Shown: positions 62,447-64,000 of the stretch, in pieces
Layout of the letters: each line of letters begins with the position of its first letter
Numbering within the stretch: the stretch's first letter is position 1
Assembly: GCF_000445995.2 (NCBI RefSeq)
Contig: NC_022080.4
Coordinates: 806,001 to 870,000 of the forward strand
From: Geobacillus genomosp. 3
GTDB lineage: Bacteria; Bacillota; Bacilli; Bacillales; Anoxybacillaceae
Reading direction: 5' to 3'
Length of the DNA: 64,000 nt
Notes under the pieces: generated by a model
What the model was told of the DNA's origin: nothing
The model's input: only the letters and a program-made list of their open reading frames with translations
Databases searched by the model: none
Translations under genes and position numbers: made by a program

Positions 62447-62462
62447 GTGAGTGATTACTCAC
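62447..62462. promoter_or_regulatory. Operator 1 of the ABC exporter promoter
   Basis: GTGAGT-GATT-ACTCAC inverted repeat, ending against the -35 box. Confidence 0.75.
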
Positions 62463-62491
62463 TTTACAAAAAGATTTATCTTCATTATACT
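62463..62491 (+). promoter_or_regulatory. SigA promoter of the ABC exporter
   Basis: TTTACA 62463-62468, 17 bases, TATACT 62486-62491. Confidence 0.8.
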
Positions 62492-62496
62492 GTAAA

Positions 62497-62510
62497 TGAG
62501 TGATTACTCA
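62497..62510. promoter_or_regulatory. Operator 2 of the ABC exporter promoter
   Basis: TGAGT-GATT-ACTCA, identical core to operator 1 in the same orientation, 49 bases centre to centre, near the expected transcription start. Confidence 0.75.
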
Positions 62511-62536
62511 CTGCCGTGTAAAAGGGGAGAAAAACA

Positions 62537-63265
62537 ATGACCGCCAATCCATGTATTCAAGTCGAGCGTGTTTCCAAGCGGTTTAGAAAAAAAGTGGTCA
62601 TCGACGATGTGTCGTTGGATGTTCGCGCGGGAGAAATTTTCGGTCTGCTCGGCCCGTCGGGAGCCGGCAAGACGACGTTGGTGCGCATGATCGCCGGCAT
62701 TGATCAAGCGAGCGAAGGCGCGATTCGTGTGCTGGGCGTGAACATGCCTGATCTTGGCGCCATGAAGCGGATTGGCTTTATGGCGCAGTCGGATGCCTTG
62801 TACGGAGAATTGACCGCGCTCGAGAACATGCAATTTTTTGCTTCGATTTATGGGTTGCGAGGGAAAAAACAAAAAGAACGGATCGATAACATGCTCGCGC
62901 TCGTCAACTTGACGGATGACCGGAAAAAGCCGGTGCACCAATACTCGGGCGGGATGAAGCGGCGGCTGTCGCTGGCGATCGCCTTGCTTCATGAACCGAA
63001 CGTGCTCATTTTGGATGAGCCGACGGTCGGCATCGATCCGGTGCTGCGTCAATCGATTTGGGCGGAACTCGAGCGGATTCGCCGGCGCGGCACAACCGTT
63101 GTCGTCACGACCCATGTGATGGATGAAGCGGAAAAGTGCGGGCGGCTTGGCATGATTCGCGAAGGTCGGTTGATCGCCGTCGGCCGCCCGGATGAGTTGA
63201 AACAAAAAGCAGGCGCGGAAACGATTGAACAAGCGTTTTTGGCGTTTGGAGGTGTCCGGCGATGA
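62537..63265 (+). CDS. ABC-2 type exporter ATPase
   Basis: 242 residues, one ABC domain: Walker A GPSGAGKTT (about 41-49), signature YSGGMKRRLSLAIAL, Walker B VLILDEPTVGIDP, His-loop VVTTHVMDEAEKCG. The DrrA/CcmA-like type that drives drug, antibiotic or lipid export with an ABC-2 permease, encoded next with ATGA overlap. AAAGGGGAG precedes ATG 62537. Two operators bracket its promoter. Confidence 0.92.
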   Translation: MTANPCIQVERVSKRFRKKVVIDDVSLDVRAGEIFGLLGPSGAGKTTLVRMIAGIDQASEGAIRVLGVNMPDLGAMKRIGFMAQSDALYGELTALENMQFFASIYGLRGKKQKERIDNMLALVNLTDDRKKPVHQYSGGMKRRLSLAIALLHEPNVLILDEPTVGIDPVLRQSIWAELERIRRRGTTVVVTTHVMDEAEKCGRLGMIREGRLIAVGRPDELKQKAGAETIEQAFLAFGGVRR

Positions 63266-64000
63266 GAGTGTTGGCGATGGTTGTCCGCATCATCCGCCAG
63301 TTTTTCCGCGACAAGCGCACGCTGGCGCTCATGATTGTCGCCCCGATGTTCGTCTTGTTGTTAATGGATTTAGTATTCAACGGGGAGGAATACAAACCAG
63401 CCATTGCCGTCAGCGACAATGTGCCTGAGGCGGTTGTTGATAAGTTAAAAGAAGCGGGAGCGAACGTGAACGAGCTGTCAGCAAAACAAGCGCAAAAGCA
63501 GCTGGACGGCCAAGATATTGACGCATGGCTTGACATGGGCGGAAGCGCTCCGCACCTTACGCTGGAAGGAAGCGACCCGACGGCCAATCAGGCGGTGATG
63601 GCCGCGGTGCAGCAGGCGTTTCAGTCCATGGCGCCCAAGCCCCCGTTTCAGTTGAAAACAACGTATTGGCACGGGTCAAGCGACATGGCGTCGTTTGATT
63701 ATTTCGGCCCGGTGCTCATCGGCTTTTTCATCTTCTTTTTCGTCTTTTTGATCGCCGGGGTATCGTTTTTGCGTGAACGGACGAATGGGACGCTCGAGCG
63801 GTTGATGGCGACGCCGCTCAGGCGCTGGGAAATGGTCGCCGGCTACATGGTCGGGTTCGGGCTGTTTACGACGATTCAAGCAAGCTTAATTTCATGGTTT
63901 GCTATTGATGTGCTCGACATGATGATGGAGGGTTCGTTCGGGTATGTGCTGCTCATTACGTTTTTGCTGGCGATGACGGCGCTGGCGCTCGGGATGCTGC
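63262..64000 (+). CDS. ABC-2 type exporter permease, 3' end outside window
   Basis: 246 residues are visible and the frame is open at the window edge. An N-terminal helix (LALMIVAPMFVLLLMDLVF), then an extracytoplasmic loop of about 140 residues, then helices from about 150: FDYFGPVLIGFFIFFFVFLI, and SFLRERTNGTLERLMATPLRRWEMV, the ABC-2 membrane signature. It pairs with the ATPase upstream. The substrate is unknown; homologues export lantibiotic-like or hydrophobic drugs. The partner regulator is not in the window. Confidence 0.88.
   Translation, partial: MRVLAMVVRIIRQFFRDKRTLALMIVAPMFVLLLMDLVFNGEEYKPAIAVSDNVPEAVVDKLKEAGANVNELSAKQAQKQLDGQDIDAWLDMGGSAPHLTLEGSDPTANQAVMAAVQQAFQSMAPKPPFQLKTTYWHGSSDMASFDYFGPVLIGFFIFFFVFLIAGVSFLRERTNGTLERLMATPLRRWEMVAGYMVGFGLFTTIQASLISWFAIDVLDMMMEGSFGYVLLITFLLAMTALALGML

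Overview
The window reads as chromosomal DNA of a thermophilic spore-forming Bacillaceae, most likely Geobacillus. The grounds are an alpha/beta-type small acid-soluble spore protein gene, a SigI/RsgI pair, a SigH-type promoter in front of a soluble PAS sensor kinase, S-box (SAM) and L-box (lysine) riboswitches, strong AGGAGG-type ribosome sites, roughly 50% GC, and an APC permease and a racemase operon that resemble, from memory, their Geobacillus kaustophilus counterparts. No rRNA, tRNA, CRISPR array or intact insertion sequence was seen.

Layout. 1-3.4 kb: copper handling (membrane protein cut by the window edge, CopZ, a Met-rich multicopper oxidase) around a HEPN/MNT toxin-antitoxin pair. 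3.6-8.7 kb: asparagine synthetase, a two-ORF winged-helix remnant, a double gamma-glutamylcyclotransferase, a UPF0316 membrane protein, an HD hydrolase. 8.8-11.4 kb: a ferritin-like encapsulin iron-storage locus (shell, IMEF cargo, 2Fe-2S ferredoxin). The cargo at its C-terminus and the ferredoxin at its N-terminus both carry the TVGSLK packaging peptide, and a Fur-like box lies beside the ferredoxin. A truncated MHS/MFS transporter pseudogene abuts it. 12.4-18.5 kb: ornithine cyclodeaminase-like protein, MurB, lipid kinase, a secreted DUF5667-like protein and a two-part threonine/serine exporter behind a leader hairpin.

18.5-21.7 kb holds a three-gene pathway (N-succinyl hydrolase, GNAT succinyltransferase, N-succinylamino acid racemase) that irreversibly turns D-amino acids into L-amino acids. 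22.2-28 kb: acetate symporter with its DUF485 partner, a cationic amino acid permease, sigI-rsgI, an SASP gene. 28.2-34.7 kb: a LacI-regulated sugar locus (repressor, GDE-type glycosidase, binding protein, two permeases, no ATPase) with five AAACGTTT-cored operators. 34.9-41.3 kb: zinc alcohol dehydrogenase, three tiny genes, B12-binding radical SAM protein, PAS kinase and Ogt.

41.4-53.2 kb is the methionine salvage region. Leftward, mtnK-mtnA is followed by a three-gene ABC importer, probably for methylthioribose, under a SAM riboswitch whose P3 arm is greatly enlarged. mtnU lies next to it. Rightward, mtnE is followed by a second SAM riboswitch and mtnW-X-B-D. 53.2-64 kb: ZIP metal transporter, MarR regulator, PduL, a small NAD(P)-binding protein, an S9 peptidase, a lysine permease under a lysine riboswitch, an M3 oligopeptidase, a GNAT, and an ABC-2 exporter cut by the right edge whose promoter is bracketed by two identical operators.
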